DNA of 16,310 nt. It comes from Actinomycetes bacterium. GTDB lineage: Bacteria; Actinomycetota; Acidimicrobiia; Acidimicrobiales; Acidimicrobiaceae. The DNA lies in the NCBI GenBank assembly GCA_021792075.1, contig JAJYVK010000001.1, forward strand, positions 4,588 through 20,897. Reading direction: 5' to 3'. The stretch's first letter is position 1; each line of letters opens with the position of its first letter. A program made the translations under genes and the position numbers. Below the pieces are notes generated by a model. The model ran no database searches. It was not told the DNA's origin and saw nothing but the letters and a program-made list of their open reading frames with translations. Below, in pieces: positions 7,574 to 14,931 of this stretch.

Positions 7574-8843
7574 AGACATTGTGGCTGACGGTCAAAAAGA
7601 CCAGGCGACCGGAAAGGCCGTTATTCTGCACGGAATCAAAGTCATTGACCTGACCCAGGCACTCTCAGGGCCGTTCGTCACATTGGTGCTAGCTGAACTT
7701 GGCGCTGACGTCATCAAAGTCGAAAACCCTGATGGAGGTGACATGGCGCGAAACAACACCCCTTATCTCGGGAGAGATGGGCTCACGCTTATACGTCGGA
7801 GCGAGGATGACTTGTCGCTTGCGGCGCTCAACCGACTTCGCGGGAAGAAAAGCATCACTCTCGACCTAAAACATCCGCAGGCTGCAGAGGTCTTTTCCGA
7901 TCTGGTGCGCCATGCCGACGTCGTGGTTGAGAACTTCAGTGACGGTACAGCCGATCGTCTCAACGTTGGCTACTCCATGGCTCGGCAGGTAAACCCAAAG
8001 ATAATCTACTGCTCAATAAATGGCTATGGTAGAGGGGCTGAATCTGGAGCCCGTGCAATGGATGTAATAATTCAGGCTCTCAGTGGGGTCATGCTCACCA
8101 GTGGCGGGGCAACCGATCCTCCGATCAGACTCGGTGTTCCCGTAGCAGATATGATAGTACCGCTATGGGCGACTATCGGAATTATGTCGGCGCTTTACCA
8201 CCGAGAACAAACCGGCCAGGGCCAGCATGTCGATAGCTCAATGCTAGGTGCACTGACCTCGCTAGTGGCAACTGAAGACTGGGACGCACTCGAAGAACTC
8301 GGTCAACCATTACGTTCTGGGCCAACGCTTCCCCGCCTTGCACCATGGGGCCTATTTAGGTGTGCCGACGGCTGGGTCTCGCTCGTCGCGCCTCGTGACA
8401 AGTTCGTCTCACTCCTTTTTGAGACTATGGGCCGGGCCGAACTAATTGCAGATCCACGGTTTGCCACGCGAGATTCCCGAGTGAAAAATGAATCTCAACT
8501 AACGGAGGAAATCGAGTCATGGACCGGTGCTCTGCCAGTCTCCACGGTTGTCGAGATGCTCGCCAAGGCCGGTGTTCCATCGGCACCTGTGAGAGATCCA
8601 AAAACCGCCATACGTGACCCTCGCGTAGTTGCCAGGTCGGAGACTGTACCAGTAAACCATCCGGTCCTGGGAACGTTCGAGCAATACCGGACCGCAGGTA
8701 TCCCGGTCCACTTTTCCGATGCTATCGTCGGCAACAGTGGGCCTGCGCCAAGACTTGGTGAGCACACCACAGAAATACTCTCAAGCATCGCTGGCTACTC
8801 ATCCGAACAGATTGCGGCACTTCGACAAGCACGGGTGATCTAA
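7563..8843 (+). CDS. Family III CoA-transferase (CaiB/BaiF, formyl-CoA transferase type)
   Basis: This 426-residue enzyme is of the CaiB/BaiF/FldA family, which moves CoA between carboxylic acids through an aspartyl-CoA thioester. The N-terminal block HGIKVIDLTQALSGPF (23-38) with LAELGADVIKVENPDGGD (43-60) is diagnostic. KKSITLDLKHP and DVVVENFSDGTADRL follow, and the catalytic Asp is D167 in AMDVIIQALSGVM. GQGQHVDSSML (218-228) and a C-terminal PVNHPVLGTFEQY segment complete the family pattern at usual length. The GTG start at 7563 is preferred: GAGGAG (7552-7557) lies 5 bases upstream, and it overlaps the dehydratase gene by 11 bases. An upstream in-frame ATG at 7512 would add 17 unconserved residues. 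Its position directly after the dehydratase-fold pair mirrors fldA with fldBC, so it probably loads the CoA thioester used by those proteins. It is the last gene of the operon. Confidence 0.92.
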   Translation: MANEDIVADGQKDQATGKAVILHGIKVIDLTQALSGPFVTLVLAELGADVIKVENPDGGDMARNNTPYLGRDGLTLIRRSEDDLSLAALNRLRGKKSITLDLKHPQAAEVFSDLVRHADVVVENFSDGTADRLNVGYSMARQVNPKIIYCSINGYGRGAESGARAMDVIIQALSGVMLTSGGATDPPIRLGVPVADMIVPLWATIGIMSALYHREQTGQGQHVDSSMLGALTSLVATEDWDALEELGQPLRSGPTLPRLAPWGLFRCADGWVSLVAPRDKFVSLLFETMGRAELIADPRFATRDSRVKNESQLTEEIESWTGALPVSTVVEMLAKAGVPSAPVRDPKTAIRDPRVVARSETVPVNHPVLGTFEQYRTAGIPVHFSDAIVGNSGPAPRLGEHTTEILSSIAGYSSEQIAALRQARVI

Positions 8844-8880
8844 AACCGAACTTCAGTTCCGAATCGGACCGCCAAAAAGT

Positions 8881-8894
8881 GTTTCTTTTGAAAC
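8881..8894 (+). terminator. Short hairpin after the operon (weak terminator candidate)
   Basis: GTTTC-TTTT-GAAAC forms a 5-bp stem with a 4-base loop 37 bases past the CoA-transferase stop. It lacks a downstream T run and the stem is AT-rich, so this is only a weak terminator candidate. Confidence 0.25.
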
Positions 8895-8972
8895 CCGACC
8901 TTCACACCAGCCATTATGGTTGCAATAGATCACCTTCAATCAGCTAGCAAAAGTTCTCCATCCATCCACCGG

Positions 8973-9028
8973 CCGACATAAAAGCGAGATCAACTGACTG
9001 GAGATGTGCTGAAATGCTTCTATGTCGG
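8973..9028. repeat. 13-bp imperfect inverted repeat between convergent genes
   Basis: CCGACATAAAAGC (8973-8985) and GCTTCTATGTCGG (9016-9028) are reverse complements at 12 of 13 positions, with a 30-base spacer. Further complementarity is hinted at by the outer flanks (CCACCGG to the left, GGTGGCGG to the right). It sits 30 bases beyond the stop of the minus-strand lipoprotein gene and about 130 bases beyond the CoA-transferase stop, between two genes that converge. It could act as a structured bidirectional terminator or 3' stabiliser, or be the paired ends of a very small non-autonomous element. The sequence does not decide between these. The remaining bases of 8844-9057 show no gene. Confidence 0.5.
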
Positions 9029-9057
9029 GTGGCGGAAGTGTGGCACATCCTCTGAAG

Positions 9058-10269
9058 CTATCCAATACCCCACAGTGTCTTGTACCCAGCGACGTATGCA
9101 TTTCCGTAAACGCTAGCCAAGTTGGTAAGGTTGGCACCTGCAAGGCTGGACTTGTCCAGGTACATGATTGGAACCGTTGGATCTCCAGGCTGCATGCCGC
9201 TCATAGCCCTCAAAGCCTGGTCCATGGCTTCCCAGCCGGCCCATGGTGACGCAAGTCCGGGATCCGCTAGGAACACCGGGCCTTTTTGCACCAGTCCGAG
9301 AGTTCCGGCGCTCGAGCCGTCGGATGAGATTACGAAGACCTTACCGGCTGCTCCTGCCTGGCTCACGCCTGCTGATGCAAATATCCCAATTGTGTCCACT
9401 ACGGGAAACACGTAGTTCAATGAAGGATTAGCAAGAATCAACGATGATACGGCACCCGCCGTCTTTGTCGGCCAGTTCTGAGGCTCTATATCTTGAGTAG
9501 TGATAATCTTGCAGTTTGTGCACTGCTTGAACACAGAGCTGATGCCGCTGAGCACGGCAGGCGATATGGGGTTGTCAAACGTGATCTCTGCGGCATTTAC
9601 CGGTCCCCCGTTTGCATTCACGATTGCCGTGTCCGCCATCAAACGGCCAAGCTCGTTGTAAGAGGGTGCAGAACCGCCGTACATCCCTTGACCAAATCCC
9701 TGATTAGGCGCTGTCGGGTCAGGTTGACCGGTATTCACCCCGATCACAGGAATGTGTGCAGCGTTTGCCGCCGATACAGACGATGGCACAAGTGAGGCTG
9801 CAACGCCGACGAGGATGATCGCACCCACCTTCTGGTTGATGCCCTGTTGGATTCCCTGCTCGATTGTGCTGACGGTAGATTGTCCGTTGAAAACAGCTAC
9901 ATTTACGCCGAGAGCCTGACCGGCGGCTTGGATCCCTTTCGTGATTTCCACGAGGGCATTAGACACGGTGTCATGGTCAACAACCATGACAGTCTTGCCT
10001 TTAAGTTTTGACGCGTCCACTGGCGGGCCAGGAGCCTTGAAGACGGGCTGTGTACTGTATTTGGCTATCTCAGCTTTAGCCTGAGATACAAGGCTCGCCG
10101 ACGAGACAGCAGTCGTGCTGGCGCCCGACGTTGCCGCCGAAGAGGTAGAAGTCTGAGTCTTAGTTGTAGTTGAAGTCGTGCTGCTTGAGCTACCACACGC
10201 TGCAGCGAGTAATGACATTACAGAAAGTCCACCCAGCACAACCAGGGATCTTCTTTTAGAAGAATTCAT
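9058..10269 (-). CDS. Sugar-type ABC transporter substrate-binding lipoprotein (RbsB-like, Peripla_BP_4)
   Basis: This is a predicted secreted lipoprotein of 403 residues. The N-terminus MNSSKRRSLVVLGGLSVMSLLAAACG has a basic n-region, a hydrophobic core and a lipobox ending at Cys25, then a Ser/Thr-rich linker to about residue 65. The mature part has the two-lobed periplasmic-binding fold of the ribose/sugar type: GKTVMVVDHDTVSNALVEITKGIQAAGQALG, IEQGIQQGINQKVGAIILVGV, HIPVIGVNTG and PVVDTIGIFASAG, plus VFVISSDGS. The ATG at 10269 was chosen because AAAGGA (complement of 10278-10283) lies 8 bases upstream; an in-frame GTG at 10290 and an ATG between them have poorer sites. No cognate permease or ATPase of the sugar class lies in the window, so the protein is an orphan here. 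Ligand unknown. Its position among catabolic genes suggests a role in sensing or uptake of the same compound, which is inference. Confidence 0.9.
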   Translation of the reverse strand: MNSSKRRSLVVLGGLSVMSLLAAACGSSSSTTSTTTKTQTSTSSAATSGASTTAVSSASLVSQAKAEIAKYSTQPVFKAPGPPVDASKLKGKTVMVVDHDTVSNALVEITKGIQAAGQALGVNVAVFNGQSTVSTIEQGIQQGINQKVGAIILVGVAASLVPSSVSAANAAHIPVIGVNTGQPDPTAPNQGFGQGMYGGSAPSYNELGRLMADTAIVNANGGPVNAAEITFDNPISPAVLSGISSVFKQCTNCKIITTQDIEPQNWPTKTAGAVSSLILANPSLNYVFPVVDTIGIFASAGVSQAGAAGKVFVISSDGSSAGTLGLVQKGPVFLADPGLASPWAGWEAMDQALRAMSGMQPGDPTVPIMYLDKSSLAGANLTNLASVYGNAYVAGYKTLWGIG

Positions 10270-10425
10270 TTCCCCCATCCTTTGATTCACTAGTTGGTGC
10301 GGTTCCCCTAAACAAATTCTGTTCCGAGTGGTCCATCACCGATTCCTACCTAAGAATTGAACCGCCCAAGAGCGGCATTCCTTGAGTCGGCGCCGCGTCT
10401 CATCTTTCGACTAAATACTAAATAA

Positions 10426-10439
10426 GCGCCAGCTGGCGC
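10426..10439. promoter_or_regulatory. Perfect palindrome, candidate operator
   Basis: GCGCCAGCTGGCGC is a perfect 14-bp palindrome about 157 bases upstream of the lipoprotein start. Read on the minus strand it overlaps TTGCGC and is followed by TAGTAT, about 15 bases after that TTGCGC: a poor -35/-10 pair. A dimeric repressor binding here could block that promoter. No regulator gene is in the window, so the binding protein is unknown. Confidence 0.45.
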
Positions 10440-10514
10440 AACCTGCCTCGAGCCCAAACAAGAATTCCACGGGCCGACCAAAATGACCGTCCAATTTATT
10501 AGTTCTTCCCCCTC

Positions 10515-10540
10515 TTGACCAAAAGCTACCTAACTATAAC
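10515..10540 (+). promoter_or_regulatory. Weak promoter candidate for the CocE-type hydrolase gene
   Basis: TTGACC (10515-10520) and TATAAC (10535-10540) resemble -35 and -10 boxes, but the spacer is only 14 bases, shorter than the usual 16-18. The TATAAC alone could serve with an activator. It lies about 190 bases before the hydrolase start, immediately left of an inverted repeat. Confidence 0.3.
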
Positions 10541-10568
10541 GCGATTTCTTTCACCGGTACAAAATCGC
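10541..10568. promoter_or_regulatory. Inverted repeat, candidate operator beside the -10-like box
   Basis: GCGATTT (10541-10547) and AAATCGC (10562-10568) are exact reverse complements with a 14-base spacer that contains ACCGGT, itself a palindrome nearly concentric with the arms. The whole follows TATAAC (10535-10540) directly, which is where a transcription start and a repressor site would be expected. Regulatory role inferred from position and symmetry only. Confidence 0.45.
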
Positions 10569-10732
10569 TCTTGAAAATTCCTACAGGCGAAAAGGTGCTT
10601 GGCAACGCCATGCTTTTTTGAAGCAGTTAATCAAATCCAATTCAATTCCATGTCCCTGGGAAAACTATGGTAGAAATCTTTCTAGCTGACAGTGGATCCG
10701 CTGTCTTCAGTGGACACCAGGGGGAGGTCCGT

Positions 10733-12505
10733 ATGGGGTTCTTCGACGAGTATCAGGGTTCTACGTTTGGTCTGAACTGGAGAGTCTCTCCTCGCAAATT
10801 CCAGGTCGAGATTGAGGAACATGCAAAAATACCAATGACAGATGGCGTCATGCTTGATGCCATCATATTTCGTCCCCGGGACAGTGGAAGATTCCCTGCT
10901 CTTCTCGGATTTCACTGCTACAATCCCATGGCACAGGTTGGGCCAATCAAGCCCACTGCCATATCCACTGCGCAGTGGCGCCATGCTGGTCAAGAACGCA
11001 CCAATGCATCTATCGAAGCAGGAGATCCCCGCTTTTTTGCCCAACGAGGCTATGTGCATGTGATCTGCAATGCTCGAGGCACAGGTCAGTCGGATGGTCT
11101 GTGGCATGCATTCGGCCCTCAGGAGGTCGCCGACTGTTACCAAGTAATTGAATGGATGGCGTCTCAGCCATGGTGCGACGGAAATGTTGGCATGTTTGGC
11201 GTATCCTATTTCGCCCGCATTCAATATCTCGTGGCACAGCTGCAACCACCATCCCTCAAGGCCCTGTTCTGCCCGTGGGCGGGAACCGATTACTATCGCG
11301 ACACTATTTATCGCGGCGGAATCCTGTCTTACAAATGGCCAGTCGGTTGGAGCGAGACGTCACTTTATTACGCTAATTGCCGACCTTATAACCATACTCT
11401 GGCGGAAGTTGGCGAAGAACGCTACCGTGAACTTTTAGCGGAACGGCTCGAAGACGAAGATATCCGCGCAGTTCCCGAGCTGGTCAAAATTCTCGAGACA
11501 CCTGAGCAAGGTGTCCATCCATTCGTGGTGGATCTATTGCTCCACCCCACATGGGGAGAGTTCTGGGAAGTTCGGGCTATCAACTACGACAAGATAGAGG
11601 TCCCCGCTTACGCAGGTGCCGATTGGGGAATCTATGGCCACCACCTCTCCGGAGCATTCCGGAGCTGGGAGCGGCTCAAGACTCCTAAGAGAATGCTGGT
11701 CGGTCCGCCATACTATCTTGACCGCCCTCTCTATCAGCTGCATTTTGAGGCATTGCGGTGGTTTGACCAATGGCTCAAAGGCATCGACACCAAAATCATG
11801 GAAAGAAAACCGGTTGAACTTTTCATCATGGGAGCCAACACATGGAAAGAAGCTGACCAGTGGCCCCTGCCAGAGACCGAATTCACTCCTTTTTATCTCC
11901 ATGAGGATGGCGTGCTGTCTGAACGAGAGCACTGGGCCTACGAGGGAAGCGACTCGTTCGAAGACTCGCCTTGGATGCGCGGAGAACTCACCTATTCAAC
12001 GCCACCACTTGTGGAAGAGACCGAGATCGTCGGTCCTGTGATGCTGAAACTTTATGCCGCCACCACTGATATTGACATAAATTGGAACATCACCCTTTTA
12101 GCCATCGACCCTGCGGGCGACCATCAAGTCCTTACAAAGGGATGGCTCAAGGGATCACATCGCGAATTCGACATGAGCCAGTCCAAACCTTGGGAGCCAA
12201 TCTACACCCACCGCAAATCTGACCTTTTGGCTCCAGGGGATATCTACGAGTTCGCGATCAAGATAATACCCACTGCATTCCGATTTTCCCGAGATTGGAG
12301 GATTGGAATACGAATCAGCGGTGCTGACGCAGTCCCGCGGAATCCGCAGGAACTTATGGGAGTCGGAAGTCTCACCCGTGCACGCATTTCACGCATAACG
12401 GTGTTCCACAACTCCGAACACCCGTCTTATCTGCTCCTCCCGGTCACTGCCGGGAACAGGGTCAACACCTACTTTTCGGGAGGAAAATGGCCCGCTCGCG
12501 CATAG
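10733..12505 (+). CDS. CocE/NonD-family hydrolase with altered active-site region
   Basis: This is a 590-residue hydrolase of the X-Pro dipeptidyl-peptidase S15/CocE family. Family blocks are IPMTDGVMLDAIIFRPRD (33-50), FFAQRGYVHVICNARGTGQSDG (101-122) and WMASQPWCDGNVGMFGVSYFARIQYLVA (141-168). The candidate nucleophile is Ser158 in GVSYFA, where the family usually has GxSYxG. A C-terminal jelly-roll-like region follows (PVMLKLYAATTDIDINWNITLLAIDP, then RIGIRISGADAVPRNP). The acid may be D297 in GADWG. The usual GPW.H motif holding the catalytic His is instead GPPYYLDRP (324-332), with H337 nearby. The start at 10733 is supported by GGGGGAGGT just upstream, spaced about 4 bases. No signal peptide is visible. 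A cyclase-family gene follows 90 bases later on the same strand. Ester or amide hydrolysis is the likely reaction; the substrate is unknown. Confidence 0.88.
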   Translation: MGFFDEYQGSTFGLNWRVSPRKFQVEIEEHAKIPMTDGVMLDAIIFRPRDSGRFPALLGFHCYNPMAQVGPIKPTAISTAQWRHAGQERTNASIEAGDPRFFAQRGYVHVICNARGTGQSDGLWHAFGPQEVADCYQVIEWMASQPWCDGNVGMFGVSYFARIQYLVAQLQPPSLKALFCPWAGTDYYRDTIYRGGILSYKWPVGWSETSLYYANCRPYNHTLAEVGEERYRELLAERLEDEDIRAVPELVKILETPEQGVHPFVVDLLLHPTWGEFWEVRAINYDKIEVPAYAGADWGIYGHHLSGAFRSWERLKTPKRMLVGPPYYLDRPLYQLHFEALRWFDQWLKGIDTKIMERKPVELFIMGANTWKEADQWPLPETEFTPFYLHEDGVLSEREHWAYEGSDSFEDSPWMRGELTYSTPPLVEETEIVGPVMLKLYAATTDIDINWNITLLAIDPAGDHQVLTKGWLKGSHREFDMSQSKPWEPIYTHRKSDLLAPGDIYEFAIKIIPTAFRFSRDWRIGIRISGADAVPRNPQELMGVGSLTRARISRITVFHNSEHPSYLLLPVTAGNRVNTYFSGGKWPARA

Positions 12506-12595
12506 ATCAGTTGGTTTTGCAAAAGCAAGAGCGTATCTAAAAACGCGAATCGATCAAAACAACCCACTACAAACACCGTCATCGGAGGGTCGAAG

Positions 12596-13534
12596 TTGGC
12601 TACACGCGAAGATGTGAAAGAGCTAGCGGAAAGCTGCAGGAACTGGGGGCGTTGGGGACCGAATGACGAACTTGGAACTCTCAACTTCGTCACCCCGCAA
12701 ACCGTCATAGCAGCAGCGTCGGAAATTCAAAGTGGACAGGTGCTCTCGCTTTCAATACCATTTGGCCCTTCCGGGCCGCAGCACGGGCGAGACGGCAGAT
12801 TCAACCCAATCCATTTGATGCTTGCGACCGGAACCGATGTTGCAACCGACTATCAACAAGCCCGGGGAGGCGGCTTCGCAGACGATGTCGTTATCATGCC
12901 GCTCCAGTGTGCAACTCAATGGGACGGTTTAGGCCATATCTATTATGAGCAAAAGATGTGGAACGGATACGACGTTGAATTGGTCGGCTCACAAGGGGCA
13001 AAAAGAAACGCTATCACCGCATTCAAAGACCGGCTGGTGGGACGAGGGGTTCTTGTCGACGTACCGCGCTTCAAAGGTGTCGACAGCCTCGCACCGGGTG
13101 AGAGGATAACTGCAAAAGACTTAGAAGAAACGCTGGCGAAAGAAGGGGTACAAATCCGACAAGGCGACTTTTTGCTCGTCCGGACTGGGCAGTTAGGGCG
13201 CTGTCTAACGGAAGGATGGGGCGACTACTCGGGAGGAGATGCGCCGGGTCTGGCACTCGATACCTCTGCTTGGCTTTATGCTTCTGAAGTTGCAGCAGTG
13301 GCTACTGACACGTGGGGGGCGGAAGTTCGGCCTAACGAAGTCCCGGACATGTACCAGCCGTGGCACCACGTAGTCATCCCCAACATCGGTCTTGTTGTAG
13401 GAGAGATTTTCAATCTGGAAGGACTGGCACAGGCGTGCGCGGAAGATGGGCGCTACACGTTCTTCCTTTCTGCACCTGCACTGCCGCTCGAAGGGGCGGT
13501 AGGAAGTCCCGTAAACCCGCTCGCAATTCGTTGA
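12596..13534 (+). CDS. Cyclase-family protein (putative metal-dependent hydrolase, kynurenine formamidase/isatin hydrolase fold)
   Basis: This 312-residue protein of the cyclase family (Pfam Cyclase) has members that open amide or lactam bonds or convert polyketide-like substrates, using a metal bound by an HxGTHxDxPxH motif. Here the corresponding segment is QCATQWDGLGH (104-114): D110 and H114 are kept but the first two His are Gln. Other family features are the N-terminal NWGRWGPNDELGTLNFVTP (16-34), QGDFLLVRTGQ (189-199) and WHHVVIPNIGLVVGEIFNLEGL (256-277). The TTG start is set by GGAGGG (12584-12589) 6 bases upstream. It is probably cotranscribed with the CocE-type hydrolase: same strand, 90-base gap, no clear terminator between. 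The Gln-for-His form is one I associate with a large actinobacterial subgroup, so it may be a subgroup trait with altered metal binding. Substrate unknown. Confidence 0.85.
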   Translation: MATREDVKELAESCRNWGRWGPNDELGTLNFVTPQTVIAAASEIQSGQVLSLSIPFGPSGPQHGRDGRFNPIHLMLATGTDVATDYQQARGGGFADDVVIMPLQCATQWDGLGHIYYEQKMWNGYDVELVGSQGAKRNAITAFKDRLVGRGVLVDVPRFKGVDSLAPGERITAKDLEETLAKEGVQIRQGDFLLVRTGQLGRCLTEGWGDYSGGDAPGLALDTSAWLYASEVAAVATDTWGAEVRPNEVPDMYQPWHHVVIPNIGLVVGEIFNLEGLAQACAEDGRYTFFLSAPALPLEGAVGSPVNPLAIR

Positions 13535-13577
13535 ACTCCCGGTGCCTCTTAGTGGTTGAAACACATCACAACACAAG

Positions 13578-13593
13578 GCTCCCATATAGGAGC
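13578..13593. terminator. Hairpin between convergent genes (weak bidirectional terminator)
   Basis: GCTCC-CATATA-GGAGC forms a 5-bp stem with a 6-base loop in the 80-base gap between the convergent cyclase and ABC permease genes. There is no clear T run on either strand, so terminator activity is only suggested by position. Confidence 0.35.
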
Positions 13594-13614
13594 TGCAACT
13601 TGAGCACCTGCGCC

Positions 13615-14931
13615 TTACTTCTTTGAACTAAGCTTCAGTTGCCGCAGCCGAACTCGACCGCCCGTTTGCAGCACGGCAGTTCGATAGATACGAGCCGCGA
13701 AAACAGCAACGAAAATAGTGCAAACTATACAAAGCACGACCGACAAAAGGAACTGCCACCAAGTCGCGTCTCCGAACCCGACCAAGGTCGGCATTGCAAA
13801 GGGTGCAGTAGGCGGTATGTACGCAAGTACCTTCACTAATAGCGAAGCCCTACCGGAGCTGACTCCAATCAGAGACACGATGTAGCCAATGATTAGAGGG
13901 ACGCCCAACGGCAGTGCCAAGCTTTGGACTTGATCCTGGCGTTCTGCCATAGAGCCAGCTGCCGCATATACCCAGCTATAAAATGCATACCCGAGAATCA
14001 GCCAAAGTAGTGTAGCTGCTACAACGAGCGGAGCAGTACCCCTCACAAGACTGGAGCCGACGGCTGTACCGAGCACCAGTGCAAATACTACAAGTCCTGC
14101 CGCCTGCGCGAGCGCAACTGCGCCGATTCCCATCACCTTGCCTGCAAGTAGTTGAATAGGGCGCACCGTAGAGAGAAGCACTTCTACAACGCGGCTTTGC
14201 TTCTCTTCCATTACTCCCATGAGTGTCCACGTCAGGTATTGGTTGAGCACGATAAAGATCAGGATGATGCCTAGCAGCGCTGTGGTTTCTGAAGTTGTCG
14301 TCCGTGCCTTTTTTGGTTTGACGCTCTCGATAGGTAGCGGCTTCGCTCCAGCCAAAATGGCTGCTTGTCCAGATGTCAAGGCTGCTTGAGTATAGGCGTG
14401 TTGTTCCCCCAGGCTAACTGATAGCTCTTCTACAAAGCGCGCACCTGGTGACGTGTCAGATGCCGAAATGGGATTCTCAACGATTATCGTCTTGGTCCCT
14501 TCCAGAACCATGGCAACTCGGCCAGAAGCGAGATCTGCGTGTGCCTGAGCCATATCTGGCTCACTGATCAGCACTACACTTAATCCGACCTCCTTTGCTA
14601 GGTTAGAGAGCCCTGTATTCAGCGCTGCCGAACCTTCTACCACGCCAACGCTTTCGCTCTGCGTTGTGCCTCCGTGAATCGTCGGAATCACGATTGCGGC
14701 AGCTACTACTGCGAAGAGTATGGCTGTCACAACACGGAATATCTTGCCGCGAAGGCGTTCTCGAATTTCTCTTGCGGCCACGAGTCCGGTGTCGCCGAGA
14801 AACCTTCGATCGCGCTTTGAATTAGTTGCTCGAGAAAGTGGTGAAAATAACAGCTTCTTTCGCCGGCGAAAACCTAGACGTATGATGACTATGAGCACTA
14901 AGGCAGCAATGATAACTGGGGCGTGATTCAC
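13615..14931 (-). CDS. ABC transporter permease, NatB-like (ABC-2 type)
   Basis: This is an integral membrane subunit of an ABC-2 exporter, 438 residues. A hydrophobic N-terminus (APVIIAALVLIVIIRLGF) is followed by a cytoplasmic basic stretch, a second membrane segment near TAILFAVVAAAIVIP, a large extracytoplasmic domain, then a cluster of membrane segments. The block VMEEKQSRVVEVLLSTVRP, with LLAGKVMG after it, is the hallmark of NatB/ABC2_membrane_3 permeases. The last membrane segment is around QFLLSVVLCIVCTIFVAVF, with a basic cytoplasmic tail ending SSKK. The start is GTG (14931-14929), overlapping the ATPase stop in a GTGA, so translation is coupled. Relatives export Na+, drugs or other small molecules; the cargo here cannot be told. 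It converges with the cyclase gene and has no obvious link to the catabolic operon. Confidence 0.9.
   Translation of the reverse strand: MNHAPVIIAALVLIVIIRLGFRRRKKLLFSPLSRATNSKRDRRFLGDTGLVAAREIRERLRGKIFRVVTAILFAVVAAAIVIPTIHGGTTQSESVGVVEGSAALNTGLSNLAKEVGLSVVLISEPDMAQAHADLASGRVAMVLEGTKTIIVENPISASDTSPGARFVEELSVSLGEQHAYTQAALTSGQAAILAGAKPLPIESVKPKKARTTTSETTALLGIILIFIVLNQYLTWTLMGVMEEKQSRVVEVLLSTVRPIQLLAGKVMGIGAVALAQAAGLVVFALVLGTAVGSSLVRGTAPLVVAATLLWLILGYAFYSWVYAAAGSMAERQDQVQSLALPLGVPLIIGYIVSLIGVSSGRASLLVKVLAYIPPTAPFAMPTLVGFGDATWWQFLLSVVLCIVCTIFVAVFAARIYRTAVLQTGGRVRLRQLKLSSKK

Larger units (their letters stand above)
10270..10732. promoter_or_regulatory. Divergent intergenic region between lipoprotein and CocE-type hydrolase genes
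   Basis: This stretch of about 460 bases holds no convincing gene and should carry promoters for both flanking genes. It is AT-richer than the coding sequence. It contains a perfect 14-bp palindrome (10426-10439), an 8-bp palindrome CGGCGCCG (10388-10395), a 7-bp inverted repeat (10541-10568) and promoter-like words listed separately. An in-frame ATG at 10667 exists upstream of the hydrolase start but has no good ribosome-binding site. Confidence 0.6.

Noticed and set aside
10270..10290. GTG at 10290 as start of the binding lipoprotein
   Set aside because: Its nearest purine-rich site is about 15 bases away; the ATG at 10269 has AAAGGA 8 bases upstream and gives a normal lipoprotein signal.
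10667..10732. Upstream ATG for the CocE-type hydrolase adding 22 residues
   Set aside because: It has no good ribosome-binding site, whereas GGGGGAGGT sits just before the ATG at 10733, and the extra residues look unlike the family.
10682..11245. A 187-residue minus-strand open frame overlapping the CocE-type gene start
   Set aside because: It covers conserved hydrolase blocks on the other strand and has no domain of its own.
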